Notes: generated by a model not told the origin, from the letters alone. A DNA stretch of 64,000 nucleotides from an uncultured Massilia sp. (GCF_913773735.1 NZ_CAJYEB010000018.1:62001-126000), one strand, 5' to 3'; positions 36,770 to 48,382 are shown, numbered from the stretch's first letter. Numbers and translations are program-made.

Positions 36770-38113
36770 ATGAGTGTCACGATCGAACCCCTGCGCTGGG
36801 GCGGCGCCCTGGCCCTGAGCGGCGGCTGGCTGGCCATGTGCGCCGGCATCTGGCGTGCCGAGCGCGCCCGGCGCCGCGCGTCGGCCGCGCCGGCCGACTG
36901 GCTGGTGGTGTATGCCAGCCAGACCGGCAACGCCGAATTCCTGGCCCGGCGCAGCGCCGAGCTGCTCGCCACCGGCGGCCTGGCGGCGCGCGCCGCCTGC
37001 ATCTCGACGCTGGACGCGGCCGCGCTGGCCGGCGCGACGCGGGTGCTGTTCATCGCCAGCACCTACGGCGAAGGCGACGCCCCCGACACCGCGGCGCCGT
37101 TCGCCGGCCGCCTGATGGCGGCAAACGCCGACTTGCGCCACCTGCACTACGCGGTGCTGGCGCTGGGCGACACCAGCTACGCCAACTACTGCGGCTTCGG
37201 CCGCGCCCTCGACGCCTGGCTCGCGGCCCAGGGCGCGACGCGCCTGTTCGAACGCATCGACGTCGACCGCGGCGACGCGCACGCGCTGGCCGACTGGCAG
37301 CACCACGTGGGCCGCCTGGCCGGCACCGCCGACGCCCCCGACTGGGAAGCGCCGGCCTACCGCGACTGGCGCATCGGCGAACGCACCCTGCTCAACCCGG
37401 GCAGCGCCGGCGCCCCGTTGTTCCGGCTGGCGCTGCTGCCGGCCGACGGCGCGCTGCCGGGCTGGGAAGCGGGCGACCTGGCGCAGGTCGGCGCGCCGGC
37501 CGACCCCGACCATCCGCGCGAATACTCGATCGCCTCGCTGCCTTCCGAGGGCCGGCTGGAATTGCTGGTGCGCCTGCAGCGGCGCGCGGACGGTACCCCG
37601 GGCGTGGCCTCGGGCTGGCTGTGCGAGGGCGCCGGCGGCGCCGACGTCGTCCGCCTGCGCATCCGCGCGCACGAGCGCTTCCGCCTCGGCGCCAATGCGC
37701 GCCGGCCCCTGATCGCGATCGGCAACGGCAGCGGCCTGGCCGGCCTGCGCGCGCTGGTCAAGGCGCGCATCAACGCGGGCATGCACGACAACTGGCTGCT
37801 GTTCGGCGAACGCAACGCGGCGCACGACTTCCTGCTGCGCGAGGAATTGCAGGGCTGGGCCGGCTCGGGCTGGCTCGCGCGCCTGGACCTGGCGTTCTCG
37901 CGCGACCGGCCGGAACGGCCCTACGTGCAGGACGTGCTGCGCGAGCGGGCCGCGCTGGTGGCCGACTGGATCGCGCGCGGCGCCGCCGTCTACGTGTGCG
38001 GCAGCCTGCAGGGCATGGCGGGCGGGGTGCACGAGGCGCTCGCGGCGATCCTGGGCGCGGATGTGCTGGATGGGCTGGCGGCCGAAGGGCGTTACCGGCG
38101 CGACGTCTACTGA
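36770..38113 (+). CDS. Membrane-anchored flavodoxin/FAD reductase (sulfite reductase alpha/CPR-like)
   Basis: 447 aa. One N-terminal membrane helix (WGGALALSGGWLAMCAGIW, about 10-28) precedes a flavodoxin domain (VVYASQTGNAEFLA near 45; STYGEGDAPDTA; LALGDTSYANYCGFG) and a ferredoxin-NADP reductase domain (REYSIAS for FAD, GNGSGLAGLRALV and AVYVCGSLQGMAGGV for NADPH). It should pass electrons from NADPH to the membrane, presumably to the PepSY protein and the flavinylated DUF2271 protein. The gene is last in the Fur operon. Confidence 0.88.
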   Translation: MSVTIEPLRWGGALALSGGWLAMCAGIWRAERARRRASAAPADWLVVYASQTGNAEFLARRSAELLATGGLAARAACISTLDAAALAGATRVLFIASTYGEGDAPDTAAPFAGRLMAANADLRHLHYAVLALGDTSYANYCGFGRALDAWLAAQGATRLFERIDVDRGDAHALADWQHHVGRLAGTADAPDWEAPAYRDWRIGERTLLNPGSAGAPLFRLALLPADGALPGWEAGDLAQVGAPADPDHPREYSIASLPSEGRLELLVRLQRRADGTPGVASGWLCEGAGGADVVRLRIRAHERFRLGANARRPLIAIGNGSGLAGLRALVKARINAGMHDNWLLFGERNAAHDFLLREELQGWAGSGWLARLDLAFSRDRPERPYVQDVLRERAALVADWIARGAAVYVCGSLQGMAGGVHEALAAILGADVLDGLAAEGRYRRDVY

Positions 38114-38136
38114 CCGGGTCCGTCGAGGCGCACTAT

Positions 38137-38303
38137 CGTAGGGTGGGCAGCTCCACCCACGGACTGCGACCACGCTGCTGTAATGCTGCCCACGCGTAAC
38201 GCCTGCATGACACGCGGCCGGGCCAACGCGATGCAGGCGTCACGCGTGGGCAGCGCTGGCGCAGCGTGGTTGCAGATGGCGCGGTGGAGCTGCCCACCCT
38301 ACG
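38137..38303. repeat. REPIN-like nested inverted repeat, copy 2
   Basis: Outer 21-bp arms at 38137-38157 and 38283-38303 share 20 bases with the 19667 element. Inner arms of 23 bp at 38185-38207 and 38232-38254 differ at one base. Total 167 bp, between convergent genes. Smaller hairpin ACCACGCTGC/GCAGCGTGGT is nested too. Confidence 0.9.
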
Positions 38304-38333
38304 CACCTACGAACCGTCATGTAGCGGCGAGGG

Positions 38334-39785
38334 TCACTTACCGGCTGCCGCCTGCTGCGTCGCGCGCAGCGCCTGCGCCGCGTCGATCTCGGCGCCCCAC
38401 GGATCCTTCTGCGCCAGCGCCTTGCCGTCGGCGCCGAAGTCCATGATCGCATCCCTGGCGGCGTCGTAGCGCGGCCACGACGGCAGGCGGCGGCCGTTCG
38501 GGTCGCCCTGCCTGGCGAAGTTCACCAGGTAGGCGCTCATCGTCTTGCCCATGCGGATGTCGCGGCGCGTGGCCTTGTCGGCGTACTTGACGTCGGCGGT
38601 GGCGAAGAAGAACGGGATGTCGGTGGCGTGGCGCGCGCCCGGTTCGCCGACCGACTCGGCCACGTAGGAGAAGCGGTAGGCGTACACCGGCACGCCCTGG
38701 CGCGCCAGCGTCGCCGCCAGGCTGCGCGCGCCGGCCACCATGAAGCCGGTCTTGCCGCCGATGTCGGCGCTGGTGGCGCCGATCAGCACCGGCACTTTCG
38801 CGAACCGGCCCGCGCGGAAGGCGGCGGCGGAATCGACGGCGACCTGGCCGTCGACGAAGGCGCCGATATAGGTCGGCGCGCCCATCACGTTGCGGCTGGC
38901 CAGGTTCAGGCCGTCGACGACGGCGTCGGCCGGCAGCGCGCGCAGCTTCTCGAGCGCCTGCGGGTCGTCGGCCGCGATGCCCTTGGCCGCGGCGAAGGCC
39001 GTGCCGGTCTGCTCGGCCGCGGCCAGGCCCGGATCCTTGGTCGCGCCGTCGCCGCCGGACAGGATCGCCGCCTTGGCGAACAGGCCCTGCGCCTGCGGCG
39101 ACGTGAGCAGCGTGTTGACCGACATGCCGCCGGCCGACTCGCCGATGATGGTGACGTTGGCCGCGTCGCCGCCGAACGCGCCGGCGTTGCGCTGCACCCA
39201 TTTCAGGCCCGCGACCTGGTCCATGAAGCCGTAGTTGCCGAGCGGCTCCTGGCCGGCCTCCCGGGTCAGCTGCGGATGGGCGAAGAAGCCGAAGCGTCCC
39301 AGCCGGTAGTTGAAGCTGACCACGACCGCGCCCTGCTTCGCCAGCGCCGCGCCGGAATAGGTCGGCGGCGAGGAACCGCCGTTGACGAAGCCGCCGCCGT
39401 AGATCCAGACGATCACGGGCAGCTTGCCGCCCGCCCTGGCCCTGGCCGGCTTCCAGACGTTCACGAACAGGCAGTCCTCGGCGGGCGCCGTGCCCAGCGG
39501 CGCGGCGTCGCTGGGGAACGGCAGCTGCATGCAGTCGGCGCCGTAGGCGGAGGCGTCGCGCACCCCGTCCCAGGGCGCGGCCGGCTGCGGCGCGCGCCAG
39601 CGCAGCGCGCCGACCGGCGGCGCCGCGAACGGCATCCCCTTCCAGCTCGCCACGCCGCCCGCGACGCGGCCCGCCACCTGGCCGGAATCGATGGCGACCA
39701 CCGGGCCGTCGGCGGCGCCCGCATGGGCGGCGAACAGCAGGGCGAGCGCGGGAAGCGCGGACAGCGGCGAAGGGGATCGGTGCAT
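38334..39785 (-). CDS. Secreted carboxylesterase type B
   Basis: 483 aa. A signal peptide ends near AHAGA (about 24). The carboxylesterase signature EDCLFVNVWKP, the oxyanion hole WIYGGGFVNGG and the nucleophile GESAGGMSVNTLL are intact, with the acid and His expected in the later half (ARHATDIPFF). Substrate unknown. ATG at 39785 has AGGAG 9 bases upstream. A long reading beyond 39785 covers the divergent gap and is rejected. Confidence 0.92.
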   Translation of the reverse strand: MHRSPSPLSALPALALLFAAHAGAADGPVVAIDSGQVAGRVAGGVASWKGMPFAAPPVGALRWRAPQPAAPWDGVRDASAYGADCMQLPFPSDAAPLGTAPAEDCLFVNVWKPARARAGGKLPVIVWIYGGGFVNGGSSPPTYSGAALAKQGAVVVSFNYRLGRFGFFAHPQLTREAGQEPLGNYGFMDQVAGLKWVQRNAGAFGGDAANVTIIGESAGGMSVNTLLTSPQAQGLFAKAAILSGGDGATKDPGLAAAEQTGTAFAAAKGIAADDPQALEKLRALPADAVVDGLNLASRNVMGAPTYIGAFVDGQVAVDSAAAFRAGRFAKVPVLIGATSADIGGKTGFMVAGARSLAATLARQGVPVYAYRFSYVAESVGEPGARHATDIPFFFATADVKYADKATRRDIRMGKTMSAYLVNFARQGDPNGRRLPSWPRYDAARDAIMDFGADGKALAQKDPWGAEIDAAQALRATQQAAAGK

Positions 39786-39983
39786 GGAAAAGTCTCCTGT
39801 TAGCGGTATCGGTATCGGAACACCGATGCTATGCAAGGCTTGGCAAACCGTCAATGGGCATCCAGCGCGGATACATTCCGTAATAAAACGGTCGTGCGGA
39901 AAAATGCTATGCTTCGACCCCGCCGCCTCGGCCATGCAGACCGGGGGGCTCACGACACACGTCAATACAACAGGAGTGAGACA

Positions 39984-41399
39984 ATGCATCCGAAGTACCT
40001 TTCCCTGATCGTCGCCCTCGCGCTGGGCGCGGCATCGCTGGACGCGGCCGCCTCCGGCTACCGTTTCGGCTCGCAGAGCGTGTCGGCGCAGGGCAGCGCC
40101 GAATCGAACGGCGCCGAAGCGGCCGACGCCTCGACCATCTTCGCCAACCCGGCCGGCCTGTCGCGCCTCGAGGGCCGCCAGTTCATGGGCGGCATCACCG
40201 CCCTGGTGCCGCACTCGACCTACCAGGACAGCGGCTCGACCCGCTTCACCCGCACCCCGACCGGCGGCAAGGCCTCGCAGGACGACTACGCGCCCAGCGC
40301 CGTCGCCGCGCCGTCGCTGTACTACAGCCAGAAGATCGACGAGCGCTGGAGCGCCGGCGTCGGCGTGTTCGTGCCCTACGGCACCAAGCTGGACTACGAC
40401 TGGGACTGGTCGGGCCGCTACGCCCTCACCAACATCAAGCTGGAAGCCGTGACCATCAACCCGTCGGTGTCGTTCAAGGTCGACGAGCACCACGCGTTCG
40501 GCTTCGGCGTCGACGCCGAATTCATGAAGGCGCGCCTGGGCCAGGGCGTGGACGTGCCGGGCACCATCGCCGCCGCCCAGGCCACCGGCACCGGCGCCAT
40601 GCTGGCGCGCCAGATCGCCGCGCTGGGCGGCAACCCGGCCCTGCTGGCGCGCGCCGGCGACGCGCATGCCGGCGTCGAGGGCAAGGACTGGGGCTACGGC
40701 TTCAACCTGGGCTACCTGTACTCGCCGAACGAGAGCACGCGCTTCGGCATCGCCTACCGCTCGTCGATCAAGCACGAGCTCAAGGGCGGCGCCGTGTGGG
40801 ACTTCTCGACCGTCACCACCGACCCGGTGGTGAACCAGGTGCTGCAGGCCGCCGCGCACCGCAGCAACTCGGCCGCCCGCGTCGAGCTGCGCACGCCGGA
40901 GACCCTGTCGATCAACGCCTTCCACCAGTTCGACGCGAAGTGGGCCGGCATGGCCGACGTGACCTGGTCGCGCACCTCGCGCATGGAAAACATCGACATC
41001 CAGTTCATCGGCACCACCGAGGGCGACGAGACCATCCGCCAGCAGTGGAAGAACACGGTGCGCGTGTCCCTGGGCGCGAACTACAAGCTCAACGAGAACG
41101 TGACCCTGCGCGGCGGCATCGCCCACGACGACGCCCCGGTGCGCAGCGACACCCTGCGCCACGCCGCGCTGCCGGACGCCGACCGCATGCAGCTGTCCTT
41201 CGGCGCCAACTGGAAGCTGACCCCGAACTCCTCGCTGGACCTGGCCTACAGCTACCTGGACTTCAAGGACGCCAACGGCAACTACACCAACAACTGCAAC
41301 CCGACGGCGACGAGCTGCACCGGCAACGGCGAGACGACCCGCGGGACCTGGAAGACGCATATGCAGCTGCTGGGACTGGCCTACAACTACAAGTTCTGA
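39984..41399 (+). CDS. OmpP1/FadL-family outer-membrane transporter
   Basis: 471 aa. The signal peptide (about 1-25) is followed by SGYRFGSQSVSAQGSAESNGAEAADASTIFANPAGLSRL, written in parts SGYRFGSQS and STIFANPAGLSRL, the FadL hatch region with the NPA motif. The 14-strand barrel ends LLGLAYNYKF with terminal Phe. FadL proteins import long-chain fatty acids or other hydrophobic molecules. ATG 39984 has AGGAGTGAG upstream. It is transcribed away from the carboxylesterase, which could release its substrate. Confidence 0.92.
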   Translation: MHPKYLSLIVALALGAASLDAAASGYRFGSQSVSAQGSAESNGAEAADASTIFANPAGLSRLEGRQFMGGITALVPHSTYQDSGSTRFTRTPTGGKASQDDYAPSAVAAPSLYYSQKIDERWSAGVGVFVPYGTKLDYDWDWSGRYALTNIKLEAVTINPSVSFKVDEHHAFGFGVDAEFMKARLGQGVDVPGTIAAAQATGTGAMLARQIAALGGNPALLARAGDAHAGVEGKDWGYGFNLGYLYSPNESTRFGIAYRSSIKHELKGGAVWDFSTVTTDPVVNQVLQAAAHRSNSAARVELRTPETLSINAFHQFDAKWAGMADVTWSRTSRMENIDIQFIGTTEGDETIRQQWKNTVRVSLGANYKLNENVTLRGGIAHDDAPVRSDTLRHAALPDADRMQLSFGANWKLTPNSSLDLAYSYLDFKDANGNYTNNCNPTATSCTGNGETTRGTWKTHMQLLGLAYNYKF

Positions 41400-41415
41400 G
41401 CAGTCGGCGCAGCAC

Positions 41416-41484
41416 GGTGGGCGCGTTGCATTCGAGGCCCCGGCCTCGAATGCCCACCCTGCGCCCACGATACGCAGGGTGGGC
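41416..41484. repeat. Palindromic element upstream of the carotenoid cluster
   Basis: GCATTCGAGGCC and complement (41428-41439 with 41442-41453) make a 12-bp hairpin flanked by GGTGGGC and GCCCACC. GCCCACCCTGCG and complement (41452-41463 with 41473-41484) make another. Same GGGTGGGC core as the elements at 19667 and 38137. The rest of the 437-base gap 41400-41836 holds the crtE leader and no clear gene. Confidence 0.75.
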
Positions 41485-41836
41485 ACCCCGTGCCTACCCT
41501 CGCCGCGCGCATGCCGCCGCCCCGCTCTCCGCCGGGCCATTGACCCGCCTTTGACCCGCCGACCACGCATCCCCCTCCTGCACTACCCGCCTTGATCCCC
41601 TCCCGCTTTCGCACGCGGATTTGATCCATTCGTTCCCTCATCCCCCGGCGCAACGCCAGACTGCAAGCCGGTTCCGCCCATTTTCGTCATCCGGCGCGAC
41701 AAATATTTCCATGAATAAATGACCCGCCAACCAGGGCCGCACGGTTGAATGTGCTTGATCATTGTTTAACTTTGGTTCCGGTTATCATGAGCTTCGATTT
41801 CATCAAATTCATTACCGTCCTGGGGAGGAATGGCGC

Positions 41837-42820
41837 ATGATTGATCAGACTTGGCGGTTCGACGGGCGCGTCCTCGGTCACGAAGACGCCCACGACGACG
41901 ACCTGGACACGCTGCGCCAGGACATCGAGGTGCGCCTCGCCCAGCTGCTGGATGGCGGCCGCGCCGACCTGCCCAGCCTGGCCATGCGCGCCGGCACCCT
42001 CGGCGCCGGCAAGCGCATGCGGCCGCTGCTGCTAATGCTGGTGGCGCGCGACCTCGGCTGCGACGCGCCGGGCCTGGTCGACGTCGCCTGCGCCGTCGAG
42101 ATGGTCCACGCCGCCTCCCTGATCCTGGACGACATGCCGTGCATGGACGATGCCCGCCTGCGCCGCGGCCGGCCCGCCATCCACGTCGAGTACGGCGAGG
42201 ACGTCGCGATCCTGGCCGCGGTGGCCCTGCTCAGCCGCGCCTTCTGCATCCTCGGCTCGGCGCACGGCATCCCGGCCGACGTGCGTTCGCGCCTCGTCTG
42301 CACGCTGGGCGAGACGGTCGGCGCCCAGGGCCTGGTGCGCGGCCAGTTCCTCGACCTGCACGGCGGTGCGCGTTCGGCCGGCGACATCGCCGTCACCAAC
42401 GAGCTCAAGACCGGCGTGCTGCTCGGCGCGGCCGTCGACATGGCGGCCACCGTGGCCCAGGCCGGCGAGGCCACCGCGCAGTCGCTGCGCGCCTTCGCGC
42501 TGGCCGCCGGCCAGGCGTTCCAGATCCGCGACGACTTCCAGGACGGCCCCGGCAACGACAGCGCCGTCACCGGCAAGGACACCGGCAAGGACGTCGGCAA
42601 GGCCACCTTCGTCAACACCCTGGGCGCCGACGAGGCGCGCCGGCGCCTGCTGGCGCACCTGCTGGAGGCCGAGCGCCACCTGCAGGACGCCGTCGGCGCG
42701 CGCCAGGGCACGCGGCGCTTCGTGCGCGCGCTGTTCGGCAAGGCGCTGGCGCCGGCGCCCGCGCTGGAGCTGGGCGCGCGTCCCCGTGCCGACGCCGCCG
42801 GCGTCCACGCGCGCGCCTGA
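41837..42820 (+). CDS. crtE: Geranylgeranyl diphosphate synthase
   Basis: 327 aa polyprenyl synthase. The first Asp-rich motif is DDMPCMDD (DDxxxxD form, near residue 94-101) and the second is RDDFQDG. It condenses FPP and IPP to GGPP, the first carotenoid step. ATG 41837 has GGGGAGG upstream; a frame open to 41762 is not conserved. Although family alternatives exist (FPP synthase), the position before crtX-Y-I-B supports CrtE. Confidence 0.93.
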   Translation: MIDQTWRFDGRVLGHEDAHDDDLDTLRQDIEVRLAQLLDGGRADLPSLAMRAGTLGAGKRMRPLLLMLVARDLGCDAPGLVDVACAVEMVHAASLILDDMPCMDDARLRRGRPAIHVEYGEDVAILAAVALLSRAFCILGSAHGIPADVRSRLVCTLGETVGAQGLVRGQFLDLHGGARSAGDIAVTNELKTGVLLGAAVDMAATVAQAGEATAQSLRAFALAAGQAFQIRDDFQDGPGNDSAVTGKDTGKDVGKATFVNTLGADEARRRLLAHLLEAERHLQDAVGARQGTRRFVRALFGKALAPAPALELGARPRADAAGVHARA

Positions 42821-42857
42821 CGCGGCCACGCGGCGCACGGCGACAGGAGACCCGGCA

Positions 42858-44195
42858 ATGGCGCACTTCGGTGTCGTGGCCCCCGCCTTCTACAGCCACT
42901 ACAAGGCCATGCAGGCGCTGGCCGGCGCGCTGGCCGCGCGCGGGCACCGCGTCACCTTCCTGCACCGGCCGGATGCCGCCGCCTACCTCGACGATGCGCG
43001 CCTCGGCTTTCATGCCGTCGGCGCCGCCACCCATCCGCCCGGCTCGCTGGACGCCGTCGCGCGCCGCGCCGCCAATCCCGGCGGCCCGCTGCGCCTGCGC
43101 CGCGTGATCGCCGACATGGCCGACGGCACCGACATGCTGTGCCGCGCGCTGCCGCCCGCCATCGAGGCGCTCGGCATCGACGCCATCCTGGCCGACCAGA
43201 TGGAGGCGGCCGGCGGCCTGGTGGCGGCCGGCATGGGCTTGCCATTCGTGTCGGTGGCCAACGCGCTACCGGTCAACCGCGAACCGGGCATCCCGCTGCC
43301 CGTGATGCCGTTCGCCTGGGAAGACAGCGAACGCGCGCGCCGCATCGTCGACGGCAGCACCCGCGTGTACGACTGGATGATGGGACCGCACGGCCGCGTC
43401 GTCGCCGCCCATGCGCGCCGCTTCGGCCTGGCCGCGCCCGGCCGCGCCGCCATGGGCCTGCACGACTGCCTGTCGCCGCTGGCCCAGGTCAGCCAGACCG
43501 TGCGCGAATTCGACTTCCCGCGCCGCGAACTGCCCGCCCACTTCCACCACGTCGGCCCGCTGCGTCCGCTCGCGGCCGCCGGCAGCGCCGAGGGCGCCGA
43601 TCCCTACGCCGCCGCGATGCCCGACATCGCGCCCGGCCGGCCCTTCGTGTTCGCCTCGCTCGGCACCATGCAGGGCGGCCGCTACGCCGTGTTCGAGCGC
43701 ATCGCGCGCGCCTGCCGGCGCCTCGACGCGCAGCTGCTGGTGGCCCACTGCGGCGGCCTGGACGCGCGCCAGGAACAGGCGCTGCGCCGCGCCGGCGCCA
43801 CCTGGGTATGCGCGTTCGCGCCCCAGCGCGCCGTGCTGGAGCGGGCCGACGCCGTGGTCTCGCACGCCGGCGTCAACACGGTGCTGGACGCCATCGCCGC
43901 GCAAACGCCGATCCTCGCCCTGCCGATCGCCTTCGACCATCCGGGCATGGCGGCGCGCATGCTGCACGCGGGCGTCGGCCTGCACGCCTCCTACCGCTTC
44001 GCCGGCAGCGGCACCATCGCGCGCCTGCTGCGCCGCCTGCTCGACGATCCCGGCTTCGCGCCGCGCCTGCAGGCCCTGTCCGGCGCCGTCGCGCGCGCCG
44101 GGGGCACGGCGCGCGCGGCCGACATCGTCGAGCAGGCGCTCGGCCTGCGCCCCGCCGCCGCGCCCGCGCACGCCATCCCCGCAGGCGCCGCATGA
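42858..44195 (+). CDS. crtX: Zeaxanthin glucosyltransferase
   Basis: 445 aa GT1 family glycosyltransferase. The C-terminal donor domain has SHAGVNTVLDAIAAQTPILA and LPIAFDHPGMAARM, the UGT signature. In carotenoid clusters CrtX glucosylates the hydroxyl groups of zeaxanthin. It starts at ATG 42858 (AGGAGA upstream) and overlaps crtY by four bases. Confidence 0.93.
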   Translation: MAHFGVVAPAFYSHYKAMQALAGALAARGHRVTFLHRPDAAAYLDDARLGFHAVGAATHPPGSLDAVARRAANPGGPLRLRRVIADMADGTDMLCRALPPAIEALGIDAILADQMEAAGGLVAAGMGLPFVSVANALPVNREPGIPLPVMPFAWEDSERARRIVDGSTRVYDWMMGPHGRVVAAHARRFGLAAPGRAAMGLHDCLSPLAQVSQTVREFDFPRRELPAHFHHVGPLRPLAAAGSAEGADPYAAAMPDIAPGRPFVFASLGTMQGGRYAVFERIARACRRLDAQLLVAHCGGLDARQEQALRRAGATWVCAFAPQRAVLERADAVVSHAGVNTVLDAIAAQTPILALPIAFDHPGMAARMLHAGVGLHASYRFAGSGTIARLLRRLLDDPGFAPRLQALSGAVARAGGTARAADIVEQALGLRPAAAPAHAIPAGAA

Positions 44196-45363
44196 ACGCG
44201 CCCGCGCACGACCTGATCCTGGCCGGCGGCGGCCTGGCCAATGCGCTGATCGCCTGGCGCCTGCGCCAGCGCCGCCCCGGCCTGCGCGTCCTGCTACTGG
44301 AACAGGACGAACACGTCGGCGGCAACCATACCTGGTCCTTCCACGACAGCGACCTCGGCGACGCCGAGCGCGCCTGGACCGCCCCGCTGGTGTCGCACCG
44401 CTGGCCGCGCTACGACGTCGCGTTCCCGCAGCTGCGGCGCACGCTCGACGGCGGCTATGCCAGCATCGCCTCGCAGGATTTCGCGCGCGTCGTCGAACCG
44501 GCCCTGGGCGCGGCGCTGCGGACCGGGGCGCGCGTGCGCGACGTCGGCCCGACGGCGGTGACGCTGGAGGACGGCTCGCGGCTGACCGCGCGCGCCGTGA
44601 TCGACGGGCGCGGCATGCGCGCCAGCAGCGCGCTGGCGCTCGGCTGGCAGACCTTCCTGGGCCAGGAGCTGGAACTGGCCGCGCCGCACGGGCTGGACGC
44701 CCCGGTCATCATGGACGCCGCGGTCGCCCAGCAGGGCGGCTACCGCTTCGTCTACCTGCTGCCGTTCGACACGCACCGCATCCTGGTCGAGGACACGCAC
44801 TACGTCGACCGCGCCGCCATCGATGCCGGCACGCTGCGCGCCAACATCGCCGCCTATGCGGATGCGCGCGGCTGGCGCATCGCGTCCGTGCTGCGCGAGG
44901 AACGGGGCGCGCTGCCGATCGTGCTGGCGGGCGACTTCGAACGCTACTGGGACGGCATCGCCGGCCAGCCCTGCGCCGGCCTGCGCGCCGGCCTGTTCCA
45001 CGCGACGACCGGCTACTCGCTGCCGCACGCGGTGCGCCTGGCCGACGCCGTCTGCGCGCTGCCGGACCTGGACGCGCCCGCGCTGTTCGCCGCGATCCGC
45101 GCCGTGGCGCGGGGCGAGTGGCGGCGCCAGCGCTTCTTCCGGCTGCTCAACCGCATGCTGTTCCTGGCCGGCAGCCCCGACCTGCGCTGGCGCGTGATGC
45201 AGCGCTTCTACCGCCTGCCCGCGCCCTTGATCGCGAACTTCTACGCCGGCCGCCTGGGCCTCGCCGACAAGGCGCGCCTGTTGTCCGGCAAGCCACCCGT
45301 GCCGGTGGGCCAGGCCCTGGCCGCCGCATGCAAGATCCACCCCCACCAGATCAGGAATCACGA

Positions 45364-45367
<4 letters not shown>
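44192..45367 (+). CDS. crtY: Lycopene beta-cyclase
   Basis: 391 aa. The N-terminal dinucleotide motif LILAGGGLANALIAWRL and the CrtY-type motifs EQDEHVGGNHTWSFHD and GYRFVYLLPFDTHRILVEDTHY are diagnostic. It forms both beta rings on lycopene to give beta-carotene. The ATGA overlaps with crtX and crtI indicate one transcript. Confidence 0.95.
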
Positions 45368-46850
<1,483 letters not shown>

Positions 46851-46854
<4 letters not shown>

Positions 46855-47852
46855 GCGCCGCGGCCGACGCCTCCCTGCTCGACCACGCGACGCAGACCAT
46901 CGCGGTGGGCTCCAAGAGCTTCGCCGCCGCGGCGCGCCTGTTCGACCCGGCCACGCGGCGCAGCGTGCTGATGCTGTATGCCTGGTGCCGCCACTGCGAC
47001 GACGTCGTCGACGGCCAGGAACTGGGGTTCAACGCAGCCCCGTCGCCCACGCACGACGCGGCGCGCCAGCTGGCCCTGCTCGACGAATGGACGCGGCGCG
47101 CCTACGCGGGCGAAGCGATGACGGATCCCGCCTTCGCGGCATTCCAGGAAGTGGCGACGCGCCACGCGATCGCCCCCGAGCACGCCTTCGACCACCTGGC
47201 CGGCTTCGGCATGGACGTGCAGGAAACGCATTACGAGACCATCGAGGACACGCTGCGCTACTGCTACCACGTGGCCGGCGTGGTCGGCCTGATGATGGCG
47301 ACGATCATGGGCGCGCGCGATCCGCGCGTGCTGGACCGCGCCTGCGACCTGGGCATCGCGTTCCAGCTGACGAACATCGCGCGCGACATCGTCGAGGATG
47401 CGCGCGTGGGCCGCTGCTACGTGCCGGCCGCGTGGCTGCGCGAGGCCGGCATCCCGCGCGCCGAGCTCGCGCTGCCGCGCCACCGCGAGGCGCTGGCGCG
47501 GGTGGCCGCGCGCCTGGTCGACCATGCCGAGCCCTACTACGCATCCGCCGCGCACGGCATCGCCGCCCTGCCGCTGCGCTCGGCGTGGGCGATCGCCACG
47601 GCGCGCAACGTCTACCGCCAGATCGGCATCGAGGTCAAGCGGCGCGGCGCGCGCGCCTGGGACGAGCGCGCCGGCACCACGCGCGCCGCCAAGTTGCGTC
47701 TGCTGGCCAAAGGCGGCGTGCAGGCGCTGGGTTCGCGGATCCGGACGACGCCGCCGCCGCCGCGCGCTAGCCTGTGGCAGCGTCCCCGGCATCCCCGGCG
47801 CCCGGATGACGGCGCGGCGCCCCCCCGTGCAGCGCATGCAGCTGGCGCTTGA
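46851..47852 (+). CDS. crtB: Phytoene synthase
   Basis: 333 aa. The two Asp motifs are visible: YAWCRHCDDVVDG (near 43-55) and LTNIARDIVEDA (near 178-189), with RCYVPAAWL. It joins two GGPP into phytoene. The C-terminal 40 residues (rich in Arg, Pro, Ala) are not conserved and overlap crtZ on the other strand by 86 bp; translation could also end differently if the tail is unconstrained. Confidence 0.95.
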
Positions 47853-48282
47853 GCTTGTCGACGGGCGGCGCGTACAGGAAGCCGAACGACACCGTGCCCT
47901 CCTTGCCGTGGACGGCATGGTGCATGCGGTGCGCCTGGTACAGGCGCTTCAGGTAGCCGCTTTTGGGCACGTAGCGGAACGGCCAGCGCTGGTGCACCAG
48001 GCCGTCGTGGGCGACGAAGTACAGCAGGCCGTAGGCCGTCATGCCGGCGCCGATCCATTCGAGCGGGTGGCGGCCCTCGGTGCCCAGCCAGATGAGCAGG
48101 ATGGCGATGCCGGCGAACACGACGGCGTACAGGTCGTTCTTCTCGAACCACCCGGTGCGCGGCTCGTGGTGCGAGCGATGCCAGCCCCAGCCGAAGCCGT
48201 GCATGACGTACTTGTGCGCGACGATGGAAAACACTTCCATCAGCACGACGGTGACGACGACGATGAGCGCATTGGACAACAT
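47767..48282 (-). CDS. crtZ: Beta-carotene 3-hydroxylase
   Basis: 171 aa membrane di-iron hydroxylase. Histidine clusters: HKYVMHGFGWGWHRSHH (near 23-39), HDGLVHQRW and HRMHHAVHGKEG. It hydroxylates beta-carotene at C3 and C3' to zeaxanthin. ATG at 48282 starts the hydrophobic N-terminus MLSNALIVVVTVVLMEVF. Convergent with crtB and overlapping it. The same order and opposite crtZ occur in Pantoea clusters. Confidence 0.95.
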   Translation of the reverse strand: MLSNALIVVVTVVLMEVFSIVAHKYVMHGFGWGWHRSHHEPRTGWFEKNDLYAVVFAGIAILLIWLGTEGRHPLEWIGAGMTAYGLLYFVAHDGLVHQRWPFRYVPKSGYLKRLYQAHRMHHAVHGKEGTVSFGFLYAPPVDKLKRQLHALHGGAPRRHPGAGDAGDAATG

Positions 48283-48382
48283 GGGCGGCCGGTTCCGGTA
48301 GCAATCGAGATGGTTCCAGCCTACCACACGCACCCGGCCGCACGGCTGGGGCAACCCCACGATCGATGAGAAAGGACACTTC

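Noticed and set aside
41762-41836. Upstream extension of crtE (MFNFGSGYHEL)
   Set aside because: Not conserved in GGPP synthases; ATG 41837 has a strong ribosome site.
42150-42857. Long frame before crtX overlapping crtE
   Set aside because: Out-of-frame shadow of crtE; CrtX homology begins at 42858.
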